Shown here: positions 1-8,477 of the stretch, one piece after another
Position numbering within the stretch: position 1 is the first letter of the stretch
Layout of the letters: each line of letters opens with the position of its first letter
NCBI GenBank assembly: GCA_002709005.1
Contig: PAPH01000012.1
Coordinates: forward strand, 1 to 64,000
DNA: 64,000 nucleotides
Reading direction: 5' to 3'
DNA from: Hyphomicrobiales bacterium
GTDB lineage: Bacteria; Pseudomonadota; Alphaproteobacteria; Rhizobiales; Rhizobiaceae
The notes under the pieces: generated by a model
Seen by the model: only the letters and a program-made list of their open reading frames with translations
What the model was told of the DNA's origin: nothing
The model's database searches: none
Translations under genes and position numbers: made by a program

Positions 1-696
1 GACGATGTACTGGTGCTCGACCGGAATGACGGGAACGTTGAGTCCCACCATCTCGCCGGTCTTGCGCGCAAAGTTGCCGGTCGCCGAAATCACGTGCTCG
101 GCGACAATGTCGCCCTTGTCGGTGGAAACCACCCACTTGCCGTCCTCGCGCTGCGAGATCGCCGTCACCGTGGTGTTGCGATAGATCGTGGCACCGCGCG
201 AGCGCGCGCCACGCGCCAGCGCCTGGGTGAGATCGGCAGGCTGGATATAACCGTCGTCGGGATGCTGGATCGCGCCCAGAAGGCCCTCGGTCTCGCACAG
301 CGGCCAGATTTCCTTGACCTGCTCGGGCGTGAGGATATTGACCGGAATACCGAGCGTCTCGGCGACGCCGGCGTAATACATATACTCGTCCCAGCGGTCC
401 TTGGTGCGGGCGAGACGGATATTCGTCACCTGCGAGAAGCCGACATTCATGCCGGTCTCTTCCTGCAGTTCCTGATAGAACTTGACCGAGTAGCGATGAA
501 TCTGGCCGACCGAATAGCTCATGTTGAACAGCGGCAACAGTCCTGCCGCATGCCAGGTCGAGCCTGATGTCAGCTCCTTGCGCTCGATGAGGACGGAATC
601 GTCCCACCCCTTCTTTGCCAGGTGATACAACGTCGAGACGCCGACGACGCCTCCGCCGATCACCACCGCACGCGCCTCAGTCTTGATGTCCGCCAT
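1..696 (-). CDS. FAD-dependent sarcosine/dimethylglycine-type dehydrogenase, N-terminal part (truncated by window edge)
   Basis: An open frame of 232 codons runs from the ATG at 696 to the window edge without a stop. It opens with a Rossmann dinucleotide-binding segment (VVIGGGVVGVS, about residues 11-21), followed by GSTWHAAGL near residue 47. In dimethylglycine and sarcosine dehydrogenases the His of that motif carries covalently bound FAD. These enzymes oxidatively demethylate N-methylglycines and often have a GcvT-like C-terminal half that passes the one-carbon unit to tetrahydrofolate. Whether that half is present cannot be seen because the 3' end lies outside. A plain DAO-family oxidase of a related amine is the main alternative. 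It is the only gene of its unit visible here. Confidence 0.82.
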   Translation of the reverse strand, partial: MADIKTEARAVVIGGGVVGVSTLYHLAKKGWDDSVLIERKELTSGSTWHAAGLLPLFNMSYSVGQIHRYSVKFYQELQEETGMNVGFSQVTNIRLARTKDRWDEYMYYAGVAETLGIPVNILTPEQVKEIWPLCETEGLLGAIQHPDDGYIQPADLTQALARGARSRGATIYRNTTVTAISQREDGKWVVSTDKGDIVAEHVISATGNFARKTGEMVGLNVPVIPVEHQYIV

Positions 697-816
697 TGAT
701 AGTCGTCCCGTTTTCCGGCCTGGAATGTTCCACTCTAGGCGGACTATGCAGCGCGGAAAAGTCACCCTGCCGCCTGTTTGCGACATGGGCGAAAGCAGGG
801 ACGACGCAATCGAAAA

Positions 817-1338
817 TCAGTCGGGGTCGGAAAGCGCGCGCGTCTCCTCCAGAGCGATGAGCACGGCCAGTTCCTCGATTTCGCTCTCGGGAAAAACGGA
901 AATTCCCGCTGCCTTGAGCCGGGCGGCCACCACCCCTTCGCCGGCAATCCTTTGACCGTCGAAACGCCCGGCGTGGACATGTCGCGATCCGCAGGAGGGG
1001 CTGCCGTCGGTCAGAAGCGCGTAGCGGCAGCCTTCCCGGTCCGCGAGCACCCCCGCCATGTCGGCGCCGGCAACGAAAGCCGCCGTCACGTCGCCCCCGG
1101 AGTTTTCGAACACCCGCCCCTCGCCACCGAGTACGCCGGCCGCGTCCGCGCCGGGTTCGATCTCCGCCGGCGGACGTGGCACGGGCAAGCCGGCTGCCAT
1201 TTCCGGGCAGAGGGTGACGATGCGCCCTTCCTCCATCCAACGTTTAATCAGCGGATGGCTGAAGGATTTGGAGCGCCCGTCATAGCGCACGGCATGACCG
1301 AGAAGACAGGCGCTGACGAAGATTCGCGATTTCTCCAT
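817..1338 (-). CDS. DUF523 family protein
   Basis: The 173-residue product starts at MEKSR (ATG at 1338) and carries the family hallmarks: SACLLG near the N terminus, VRYDG just after, CPE in the middle and GSPSCG in the C-terminal half. The conserved Cys residues suggest metal or cofactor binding, but the family function is not established. The open frame extends 78 codons upstream, but that stretch is low-complexity and Arg-rich and antisense to the next leader, so the internal ATG matching the family start was chosen. It lies downstream of the small exported protein gene, separated by a hairpin that may end that transcript. Confidence 0.82.
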   Translation of the reverse strand: MEKSRIFVSACLLGHAVRYDGRSKSFSHPLIKRWMEEGRIVTLCPEMAAGLPVPRPPAEIEPGADAAGVLGGEGRVFENSGGDVTAAFVAGADMAGVLADREGCRYALLTDGSPSCGSRHVHAGRFDGQRIAGEGVVAARLKAAGISVFPESEIEELAVLIALEETRALSDPD

Positions 1339-1348
1339 GGCCTTCACA

Positions 1349-1383
1349 ATAAACCCCGACGCTGTTCTGCGACAGCGCCGGGG
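1349..1383 (-). terminator. candidate terminator hairpin
   Basis: CCCCG and CGCTGT arms (1354-1365) pair with ACAGCG and CGGGG (1372-1383) around a six-base loop, with one opposed A/C. Read on the minus strand it is followed by TTTATT, and it lies just after the stop of the small exported protein gene. The U tract is short, so this is a moderate call. Confidence 0.5.
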
Positions 1384-1420
1384 CTCGATTGAGCAAGGAT
1401 TTTTGCTTTGACCGGCCAGC

Positions 1421-1684
1421 CTAGCGGATAACCGCAGAACCTCCGACGATCTCGACGGCCTCTGATCCCGACAGAGTTTCGCGATCACCGGAAGGCATTG
1501 TGACGAAACAGCCCGCCGGGCAGATTTCGACAGTTGAACCGGCTTCAACGGCAACTTCACGCTTTGCGCCATCCTCGGTCACGACCAGGACCTGGACGTC
1601 GGCATCCTTGTTGGTCACGCTGGCGGCGAGCGCACCGGTGGCAGTTACGGCAAGCACCGAAAGAGTAAGCAAAAATGTCTTCAT
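1421..1684 (-). CDS. small exported protein of unknown function
   Basis: The 87-residue product begins MKTFLLTLSVLAVTATGALA, a clear Sec signal peptide with an ALA-A cleavage site. The mature part is about 65 residues with a CPAGC pair that could form a disulfide in the periplasm. Three in-frame ATGs lie close together (1699, 1693, 1684). The last was chosen because GAGG sits nine bases before it and it gives the most regular signal peptide. No family was recognised. It is upstream of the DUF523 gene on the same strand, with a hairpin between them. Confidence 0.62.
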   Translation of the reverse strand: MKTFLLTLSVLAVTATGALAASVTNKDADVQVLVVTEDGAKREVAVEAGSTVEICPAGCFVTMPSGDRETLSGSEAVEIVGGSAVIR

Positions 1685-1776
1685 CCGTTTCATCCTCATC
1701 TGCCAGCTCGAGCCGGCTCTAGATATGGCGTCATTTCTAACGTCGCGAAACTGAACGTAAGCTGAATGCGCGCACT

Positions 1777-4281
1777 TCAGATTTCGGAAGGGTCGCCGTC
1801 CGGCGCGTCCTTCCGGGCCCGCTTTCTTTTGGTGCGAGCTGGCTTTTCTTCCATTTCCACGGTTTCGGCATCCGCTGCGAATTTTCGCAGGAGTTCCGAA
1901 GGCGCGTCCTTGACGAAGAAGTTGACGTCGGTCTGCGGGAACGGGATTTCGATACCCTCTTCCTTGAACCGCTTGTATATGGACACGCGGAGATCGTTCT
2001 TCACTCCCATGCCATTCAGCACGTCGGCGAGGAATACCTTGAGCACGAAATCCAGCGAAGAGGCGCCGAAATTGACGAAGTGCACCGCCGGCGCCGGATT
2101 GCGCAGCACCATTTCGTGGGCGAGCGCGATCTCTTCGAGAATGCGGAGCACTTTCTCAGGGTCCGCAGAATAGCTCACGCCCACTTCGATGTCGGCCCGT
2201 CCGACGCTGTTGCGATGATTCCAGTTGCCGACGACGCCATTGATCAGCTCCGAGTTGGGAACGATGATCGACTGGCGCTGGAACGTCTCGATTTCCGTTG
2301 CTCGAACCGAAATCCGCTTGACGAAGCCCTGCGTGGTTCCCGTCTCCACCCAGTCGCCCACCTTGAAGGGACGCTCGGCGAGAAGGATGAGACCGGAGAC
2401 GAAGTTCGAGACGATGTTCTGAAGGCCGAAGCCGATGCCGAGCGAAAGCGCACCGGCAACGATGGCGAGGCTCGACAGGTTTATCCCGGCGGCCAGAATG
2501 CCGATCAGGCCGGCAAAGGCCACACCCAGATAGCCCACTCCGGTGGTGATCGAATTGCGCACGCCCGGATCCATGCGACTGCGCGCCAGAACGTGACTGT
2601 CGAGCCAGCGCTCGAACTTGCGGGTCCCGAACAATCCGATGAGGAACAGCAGGATGCCAACCAGAATTCCCGTCAGCGAGATCGAGATCCCTCCGATGCG
2701 AATATCCGTAAAGGCGCGGTAGACCCAGAGTTCGATGTCCTGAACCTGGAACCCCCACTGCAGCAGAATGAGCGGAACGCCGAAGGCAATGACCAGGCAA
2801 TGAATCAGAAGGCCGAAGAACAGCCCGAACCGATCCATCGAAGCCATCGAGGAGTCGAAGCGCCCATTCAACCAACGCCCGACAGTGGTTTCGGCAAAAA
2901 CGCCCTGCTCCATCGTCGCCTGGGCCGAAAGGAAGCCGATATACATCATCGCCACGATCGCTCCGGTGAGCAGAATCTGCTCGGAAACGAACTTCGAAAG
3001 ACCCACATAACCGGTCAGAGAAAGCCCCACCATGCCGATCCCGGAAATGACGAGAAGGAACTTGAGCGCCCTCGGCCATGAGCGTGAGGGATCCGCCGGA
3101 TTGCCGGACTGGGATACCATCGGCCTCACACGTGCGGTGACGGTCAGGATCAGCCCGACGACGATGGTGGCAAAGAAGCTCCTGGCCACGGTGAGCACGA
3201 CCGGCGACCCGAGCGTTTCACTGATGTTGCCGAGGGTGAAATCGAAGGCGTTGACCACCACCATCAGCACGATCAGGTAATAGACCCGCTTCGCGCCCTT
3301 GTTGGAAAATCCGATCAGCCGCCATTGCGGCTTGTGGGGCGCAAGAATTGCCTTTGCCACCCGGCTGACGAAAGTGACGAGGATCAGAGCGGCGCATAAC
3401 CCCGCAATCATCCGGGACACGTCGGTTCGCAACACGGCGAAATTGGTGAAAAGCAGGAGCGTTGCGCCGAAAATCAACGTCAGCGCGACGGTCGGAATGG
3501 CGACAGACCAGAAGGCCACCGCCAGCCGCTCCAGATAGTCGGGCTCGGCCACCGTGTTGTCACGCTCGATGAACCGCCCAAAAAACCGGAAGCTGAACAG
3601 CACGACGAGAAGCGCTATGACGGACGAAAGGAATGACGCGACCATCAATTGCTGGAACTTGAAGGACCAGACGAAGTGCAGCCAACTCTCGAAGATGCGC
3701 TCGAGGTTCCCTCTTTCCACCCTGAGAGCGTCGGAGGCTTCCTGGAACAGTTGACCGTTGATTTCGCTGCGCTTGAGAAGCGTTCCCGTGAAGAGTTCAC
3801 GGCGCGTTTCGGTAATCTCGTCGCCCAGGTTGTTCGCCTGGATGGAGATTGTCTCGGCGCGCCCCGTCAACGCATTGATCAGGCTCCGCTCCTGCGATAG
3901 CCGCGCCCGTTCCGCCTGCGTTTCGGCCGGCTCCTCGGGTTGCCCTTGAGCGGGAGGATCGCCAAGAAGTTCGATGCGGGACTTGACCTCCGTCAACCTC
4001 GGCCGGAGGCTCACGCCCACCTCGATCATCTTGCGCGAGAGTTCCTCGACTTCGAGCTTCAGGTCGATGAGACGGAGGTCGTCGTCAGCGTTGTCAGCGA
4101 CCTGTTTCTGGATTTGAGCGACCTTGCGGTCGGCGCCGTCCAGCAGATCCTGCGCGGACTGAACCGCCGGCGACATTTCCATGTCGACCCGCGGATCCTG
4201 CGCCGCCGCACCGCTTGCGAAAACCAGCAGCAGGGCCAGAAATCCAAACCGGATCATGCGCGAAAATTGCGAAACACTCAT
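1777..4281 (-). CDS. large MscS-family mechanosensitive channel with periplasmic N-terminal domain
   Basis: The 834-residue product has a signal peptide (about residues 1-27, ending GAAA-Q), a helical, probably coiled-coil periplasmic region to about 190 (DUF3772-like position), some ten membrane segments from about 210 to 600, and a C-terminal MscS core. The pore helix is recognisable as GALSLGIGFGLQNIVSNF near residue 610, followed by the beta domain (KVGDWVE, then IVPNSELI). The C terminus is a short basic tail rich in K and R. Such channels release solutes on hypo-osmotic shock. The ATG at 4281 is preceded by AGGTGG and gives the signal peptide. It appears to be a single-gene unit. Confidence 0.93.
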   Translation of the reverse strand: MSVSQFSRMIRFGFLALLLVFASGAAAQDPRVDMEMSPAVQSAQDLLDGADRKVAQIQKQVADNADDDLRLIDLKLEVEELSRKMIEVGVSLRPRLTEVKSRIELLGDPPAQGQPEEPAETQAERARLSQERSLINALTGRAETISIQANNLGDEITETRRELFTGTLLKRSEINGQLFQEASDALRVERGNLERIFESWLHFVWSFKFQQLMVASFLSSVIALLVVLFSFRFFGRFIERDNTVAEPDYLERLAVAFWSVAIPTVALTLIFGATLLLFTNFAVLRTDVSRMIAGLCAALILVTFVSRVAKAILAPHKPQWRLIGFSNKGAKRVYYLIVLMVVVNAFDFTLGNISETLGSPVVLTVARSFFATIVVGLILTVTARVRPMVSQSGNPADPSRSWPRALKFLLVISGIGMVGLSLTGYVGLSKFVSEQILLTGAIVAMMYIGFLSAQATMEQGVFAETTVGRWLNGRFDSSMASMDRFGLFFGLLIHCLVIAFGVPLILLQWGFQVQDIELWVYRAFTDIRIGGISISLTGILVGILLFLIGLFGTRKFERWLDSHVLARSRMDPGVRNSITTGVGYLGVAFAGLIGILAAGINLSSLAIVAGALSLGIGFGLQNIVSNFVSGLILLAERPFKVGDWVETGTTQGFVKRISVRATEIETFQRQSIIVPNSELINGVVGNWNHRNSVGRADIEVGVSYSADPEKVLRILEEIALAHEMVLRNPAPAVHFVNFGASSLDFVLKVFLADVLNGMGVKNDLRVSIYKRFKEEGIEIPFPQTDVNFFVKDAPSELLRKFAADAETVEMEEKPARTKRKRARKDAPDGDPSEI

Positions 4282-4363
4282 TTCCACCTGCCGGCAGCCG
4301 TCGATTGAAATCCTGTTTAACCCAATCACTCCGAGGTGAGAACCACGGGATCGGCCGATGCGT

Positions 4364-4909
4364 TCAGAAGCCAGCGCCCGGCTTGGCGAGATACGCTTCC
4401 TCTTCCGCGCTGTTTTCCCGGCCGAGGATGGAATTGCGGTGCGGGAAGCGGCCGAAGGTCTCGATCACCTCGCGGTGCTTCACGGCATAGTCGAGATAAA
4501 GCTCGTTGCCGAGATCGGTGAACAACTCCACCGAACGCTTCTGGTCCTCCATCCGCTCCGAATGCTCGAACGGCATGTAGAAGAACGGCCGCCGCGAGGT
4601 GTCGACCTGCTTGTCGAGCCCGGTCGCCACCGCATAGCGCGCCTCCGCCAGCGCCAGTCCGTCGGTGGCAAACGAATGCGGGCTGCCGCGGAACATATTG
4701 CGGGGAAACTGGTCGAAAACGATGATCAGCGCCAGTCGGGCTTCGGCCGACTCATGCCATTCCGGCGCGATCTCCGATGACAGCGCGAGATGCAGATCGA
4801 GAAACCGGTCGCGGATCTTTGCGTCGATGTCGTCCTTCTTGACGAACCACTCTTCCTTGGTGAGCTGATTGAACCAGAAATCGATGACGCTTGCAGGCGT
4901 TTCGGACAT
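4364..4909 (-). CDS. DUF924 family protein
   Basis: The 181-residue product starts at MSETPASVIDFWF, preceded by an AGGGAGA ribosome binding site. Family features are the N-terminal VIDFWF, the central IVFDQFPRNMFRG block and a following D..A...A pattern, which place it in DUF924, an all-helical TPR-like fold with no firm function. It is divergent from the HAD phosphatase gene at 5025, the two sharing a 115-bp spacer. The upstream extension of the open frame is antisense to that HAD gene and was discarded. Confidence 0.87.
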   Translation of the reverse strand: MSETPASVIDFWFNQLTKEEWFVKKDDIDAKIRDRFLDLHLALSSEIAPEWHESAEARLALIIVFDQFPRNMFRGSPHSFATDGLALAEARYAVATGLDKQVDTSRRPFFYMPFEHSERMEDQKRSVELFTDLGNELYLDYAVKHREVIETFGRFPHRNSILGRENSAEEEAYLAKPGAGF

Positions 4910-5024
4910 TGTCTCTCCCTTGGTCAACCGGTCGTGAAGATGGCCGGCCGTCTTTTTGATGGGCGCAATCTGTGGCACATATCGGGTCGATTCACTAGCA
5001 CCCGGCAGTGAGAGGGCCGTCGCC

Positions 5025-5732
5025 ATGGCCGCAACACTTTCCACCATCGGCTTCGATGCCGACGATACGCTCTGGCAGAACGAGCAGTTCTTCCGTTTCA
5101 CCGAGCAGGAATTTGCCAAACTTCTCGCCGATCACGGCGACCACGGCACGATATCGGCCCGGCTTCTCGACGCCGAGCGCCGCAATCTCGGCCATTACGG
5201 TTTCGGCGTGAAGGGTTTCACCCTGTCGATGATCGAAACGGCGATCGAGGTCACCGAAGGCCGCGCGCCGGCCACCGTCATCAGCCGCATTCTCGAAATC
5301 GGTCGCGACCTGATGGATCACCCGATGGAAACACTGCCGGGCGCTGTGGAAACGCTGGAAGCGCTCTCCGAGCGATACACCGTCGTGCTGATCACCAAGG
5401 GCGATCTGTTTCATCAGGAAAAAAAGCTCGCACAATCGGGCCTGGGCGACTTTTTTGATGCCATCGAGATCGTCTCGGACAAGAAACCCGCCACCTACGC
5501 GTCATTGTTCGCTCGCCACGGCGACGGCGCGGAGCATGCCATGATGGTGGGAAATTCGCTGAAATCAGACGTCATCCCGGCGATCGAGGCCGGCGGCTGG
5601 GGCGTCCATGTTCCGCACGAACTCACCTGGGCGCTCGAACACGCCGATGCGCCGCAGGGTTCCGACCGGTTCCGCGAGATTGCCACACTGGCCGAACTGC
5701 CCGATCTCGTCTCCGCAATCCGCGGCCGCTAA
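5025..5732 (+). CDS. HAD-superfamily hydrolase
   Basis: The 235-residue product contains the haloacid dehalogenase motifs in order: FDADDTL near residue 10 (nucleophile and acid/base Asp), ITKGD as motif II, SDKKPATY supplying the motif III Lys, and MVGNSLKSDV as motif IV. An alpha-helical cap of about 80 residues follows motif I, as in C1-cap phosphatases. The substrate cannot be assigned. The ATG at 5025 was chosen because it directly precedes the family start and has GAGAGG nine bases upstream. It converges on mccA, and the two stop codons overlap by four bases, leaving no room for a terminator between them. Confidence 0.88.
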   Translation: MAATLSTIGFDADDTLWQNEQFFRFTEQEFAKLLADHGDHGTISARLLDAERRNLGHYGFGVKGFTLSMIETAIEVTEGRAPATVISRILEIGRDLMDHPMETLPGAVETLEALSERYTVVLITKGDLFHQEKKLAQSGLGDFFDAIEIVSDKKPATYASLFARHGDGAEHAMMVGNSLKSDVIPAIEAGGWGVHVPHELTWALEHADAPQGSDRFREIATLAELPDLVSAIRGR

Positions 5733-7729
5733 GCGGCTTTTTCCTCTGCCTCAAGCGCGATCAGCACCGCGCCGTCGCTCACCTGCTGGCCCGCCTCCAC
5801 CATCACCTCGCCGACCGTCCCGTCACGCGGGGCAGATAGCGTCATCTCCATTTTCATCGCTTCCATGACGATCAGCGTCTCGCCGGCCTTCACCGCCTGG
5901 CCCACGCTTGCCATGACCTCCTTGACGATACCGGGCATTGGCGCGCTCACCTTATCGCCACCGGCTGCCGCATCTCTTGCGCGCTCGAGCCTGGGAAGCC
6001 CGCGGACATGCGCGGCTCCTTCCTCGAACACGGTGACGCTGTCGGCGAGACGGGCAATACGGACCGCCTTGCGCCGCCCCTGCACGAAGGCCGTCCAGGA
6101 GAGACCATCGCCCTGCCGCGTCAGCGCGGACAGGTCCACCGGATCGTCAAACGTAGCGCCGGAAACCCGCCAGTCGCTGCCGCCCGTGCGGGTCACGGTG
6201 TAAGTTTCAATATCTCCCTCGCGCGAAAGTCGAACCTCGCGCCGCGGGAGGCCCCAGCTTTCCCAGGGCCCGATCAACACCGCCGGATCTTGCGACGACC
6301 GGTCGCGCTCGGCCATGCCCGATACCGCCACCGCCATGAAGGCGATCACGTCGTCGGGTGTCTCGGTGACGGTGACAAGCTCATCGACATGGCGGTCGAT
6401 CATTCCGGTATCGAGATTGGCGCGCGCAAAATCCGCCTGACCGAGCAGCCGCACGAGGAAACCGATATTGGTCACCGTGCCGGCGATCTCGGTGCCCGAA
6501 AGACCACCAGCCAGTCCCGCGATCGCCTCGGCGCGGGTCGGCGCGTGGACGATCGCCTTGGCGATCATCGGATCGTAGAACGGGGTGATCGTGTCGCCCG
6601 CGGCCACACCGGTATCGACCCGCATGCCCTCGGCGAATTGCAGATGTCCGATCGTGCCGACCGCCGGAAGGAAACCCTTCGCCGCGTCCTCGGCATAGAT
6701 CCGCGCCTCCACCGCATGGCCGGAGATCGACAGGTCCTCCTGACGCTTCGGCAGCTTTTCACCGCGCGCCACCCTTATCTGCCATTCGACCAGATCGAGC
6801 CCGGTAATCGCCTCGGTCACCGGATGCTCCACCTGCAGCCGCGTGTTCATCTCCATGAACCAGAACCGGTCAGGGCGCAGGCCCTCGGAGGCATCGACGA
6901 TGAATTCCACCGTACCCGCGCCGCAATAGTTTATGGCCTGCGCGGCCTTCACCGCCGCCTCGCCCATCGCAGCGCGCATCTCGCCGGTCATGCCCGGCGC
7001 GGGCGCCTCCTCGATTACCTTCTGGTGACGACGCTGGGCCGAACAGTCGCGCTCGAAGAGATGGACGACATTCCCGTGGCTGTCGCCGAAGACCTGGATC
7101 TCGATATGGCGGGGGCTGGCGACAAATTTCTCCACCAGAACCCGCTCGTCGCCGAAAGAGGCCTTGGCCTCGCGCTTGGCCGAGGAAAGTGCCGCCGGGA
7201 AATCCGCCTGGTCATCGACCCGCCGCATGCCCTTGCCACCGCCACCGGCGCGCGCCTTGATCAGAACGGGGAAGCCGATCTCGTTGGCCTTGCCGGAAAG
7301 CACCACCAGTTCCTGCGCATCCCCGTGATAGCCAGGAACCACCGGCACCTTGGCCTTCTCCATCAACCGCTTGGCGGCATCTTTCAAACCCATCGCGCGA
7401 ATGGCATCTGCCGACGGTCCGATGAAGATCATGCCGGCGCGCTCGACCGCCTCCACGAAGTCCGGATTTTCCGACAGGAACCCGTAGCCCGGATGGACCG
7501 CGTCCGCCCCGGTGACCCGAGCCGCCTCGATGATCGCCGCGATCTCAAGATAGCTTTCGGCCGCGGGCGCCGGTCCGATCCTGACAGCCTCGTCGGCCAT
7601 TTTCACATGCAGCGCATCGCGGTCGGCATCAGAGAAGACGGCCACGGTCGCGAGACCCATGCGCCGCGCCGTCCGGATCACCCGGCAGGCGATCTCGCCG
7701 CGATTGGCTATGAGGATTTTGGTGATCAT
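5729..7729 (-). CDS. mccA: methylcrotonyl-CoA carboxylase, biotin-containing alpha subunit
   Basis: This 666-residue acyl-CoA carboxylase subunit starts MITKILIANRGEIACRVIRT, the typical biotin carboxylase N terminus. It continues with an ATP-grasp domain (GGGGKGMR loop near residue 165, then EMNTRLQVEHPVTE), a biotin carboxylase C domain and a C-terminal biotinyl domain with EAMKM near residue 625, where Lys is biotinylated. It carboxylates biotin for transfer to 3-methylcrotonyl-CoA in leucine degradation. The assignment to MCC rather than propionyl- or geranyl-CoA carboxylase rests on mccB and isovaleryl-CoA dehydrogenase upstream. Its ATG overlaps the stop of the PIN toxin gene (ATGA), so its translation may be coupled to the toxin. 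Confidence 0.93.
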   Translation of the reverse strand: MITKILIANRGEIACRVIRTARRMGLATVAVFSDADRDALHVKMADEAVRIGPAPAAESYLEIAAIIEAARVTGADAVHPGYGFLSENPDFVEAVERAGMIFIGPSADAIRAMGLKDAAKRLMEKAKVPVVPGYHGDAQELVVLSGKANEIGFPVLIKARAGGGGKGMRRVDDQADFPAALSSAKREAKASFGDERVLVEKFVASPRHIEIQVFGDSHGNVVHLFERDCSAQRRHQKVIEEAPAPGMTGEMRAAMGEAAVKAAQAINYCGAGTVEFIVDASEGLRPDRFWFMEMNTRLQVEHPVTEAITGLDLVEWQIRVARGEKLPKRQEDLSISGHAVEARIYAEDAAKGFLPAVGTIGHLQFAEGMRVDTGVAAGDTITPFYDPMIAKAIVHAPTRAEAIAGLAGGLSGTEIAGTVTNIGFLVRLLGQADFARANLDTGMIDRHVDELVTVTETPDDVIAFMAVAVSGMAERDRSSQDPAVLIGPWESWGLPRREVRLSREGDIETYTVTRTGGSDWRVSGATFDDPVDLSALTRQGDGLSWTAFVQGRRKAVRIARLADSVTVFEEGAAHVRGLPRLERARDAAAGGDKVSAPMPGIVKEVMASVGQAVKAGETLIVMEAMKMEMTLSAPRDGTVGEVMVEAGQQVSDGAVLIALEAEEKAA

Positions 7730-8160
7730 GCTTGCCCCATCTCGCTCCAGAGTTCGAATTTCATCGGGCAGGCCGATGCGAGCCGTTTGTCGTTGCTGAT
7801 GAAGGTCTTGCATTCGCCGAGATGCGCCGACGCCACGTGAATGGCGTCGGGCAGCTTGACCCCGACGCCCGCCCGGATGCGCGCGGCTTCCAGAAGCACG
7901 GCCCTGGAGACACCGGTGACGCGGATCATGGCGCTGTCGGCGGCCAACAAAGTGAGATAGGCGCGGATCAACGCTTCGTCTCGGTCCGCGATCGGCTTGA
8001 CCAGACACTCGGCCAGCGTGAGTTCGCTGGTCACCGCCTCGATGCCACCCTCCTCAATCTCGCCGACGAAGGCGCGCTGCGCCTGATCGAGATCACCTTC
8101 CTTTTCGAGTATGGCGATCAGCGCATTGGTGTCGAGATAGGCGCGTCGCGGATTGCCCAC
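7726..8160 (-). CDS. PIN-domain ribonuclease toxin, FitB/VapC type
   Basis: The 144-residue product has the four acidic PIN residues in place: YLDTNALI near residue 10, the Glu of ELTLAE near 50, LPDAIHVASA near 105 and SNDKRL near 124. PIN toxins are metal-dependent ribonucleases that cut tRNA or rRNA. Two GTG starts are possible. The one at 8160 has GGGAG eight bases upstream and lies two bases after the antitoxin stop. The earlier one at 8175 would overlap the antitoxin by 13 bases and lacks a ribosome binding site. It forms a pair with the preceding RHH antitoxin, and its stop overlaps the mccA start. No residue of the active site looks lost. Confidence 0.87.
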   Translation of the reverse strand: MGNPRRAYLDTNALIAILEKEGDLDQAQRAFVGEIEEGGIEAVTSELTLAECLVKPIADRDEALIRAYLTLLAADSAMIRVTGVSRAVLLEAARIRAGVGVKLPDAIHVASAHLGECKTFISNDKRLASACPMKFELWSEMGQA

Positions 8161-8162
8161 TC

Positions 8163-8423
8163 TCAGCGCTCCCACTCGTCGCGTAACGAGCGGACATAGG
8201 AATCGATCTCCTCCTGGCTTCGCCGCCCGGAGGCGATGCCGACGAAATCGCTGAACGACCGGGGCGCATCCGGACCGGGCGAGCCGGCGGCCGCCGAAAG
8301 GCCGACCGCACTAGCAAGGATCGCCCGCACTTCGGCCTCGGTCGAGCGCTGGTTCGCCACCGCCCGCGCCTTGACCGCCTCAAGTACCGTATCGTCCAAC
8401 TGCCTGACGACAATCTGCGCCAT
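8163..8423 (-). CDS. ribbon-helix-helix antitoxin, FitA type
   Basis: The 86-residue product begins MAQIVVRQLDD, a ribbon-helix-helix beta strand, followed by a helix ending RSTEAEVRAILASA, which closely follows the FitA pattern of Neisseria. The C-terminal half (PRSFSDFVGIASGRRS...EEIDSY) would wrap the PIN toxin. The ATG at 8423 has GGAG eight bases before it. In-frame ATG at 8429 and GTG at 8432 are too close to that site. FitA-type antitoxins repress their own promoter with the toxin, and tandem GATATC palindromes lie just upstream. It follows mccB by 54 bases on the same strand. Confidence 0.85.
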   Translation of the reverse strand: MAQIVVRQLDDTVLEAVKARAVANQRSTEAEVRAILASAVGLSAAAGSPGPDAPRSFSDFVGIASGRRSQEEIDSYVRSLRDEWER

Positions 8424-8438
8424 ATTCATCACTCCCGT

Positions 8439-8457
8439 TGATATCGAAATGATATCA
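8439..8457 (-). promoter_or_regulatory. candidate FitA operator: tandem GATATC palindromes
   Basis: TGATATC at 8439-8445 and TGATATCA at 8450-8457 are palindromic units whose centres lie 11 bp apart, about one helical turn. They sit in the short gap between the mccB stop and the antitoxin start. This is the usual arrangement for a ribbon-helix-helix autorepressor site. Binding is inferred. Confidence 0.55.
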
Positions 8458-8477
8458 CTATTGCTGTCGTATCGCCA

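Noticed and set aside
6008-7840. A 610-codon open frame on the plus strand opposite mccA
   Set aside because: It is the mirror of a GC-rich, strongly biased gene; the product is Arg/His-rich with no family motif, and mccA on the other strand is certain.
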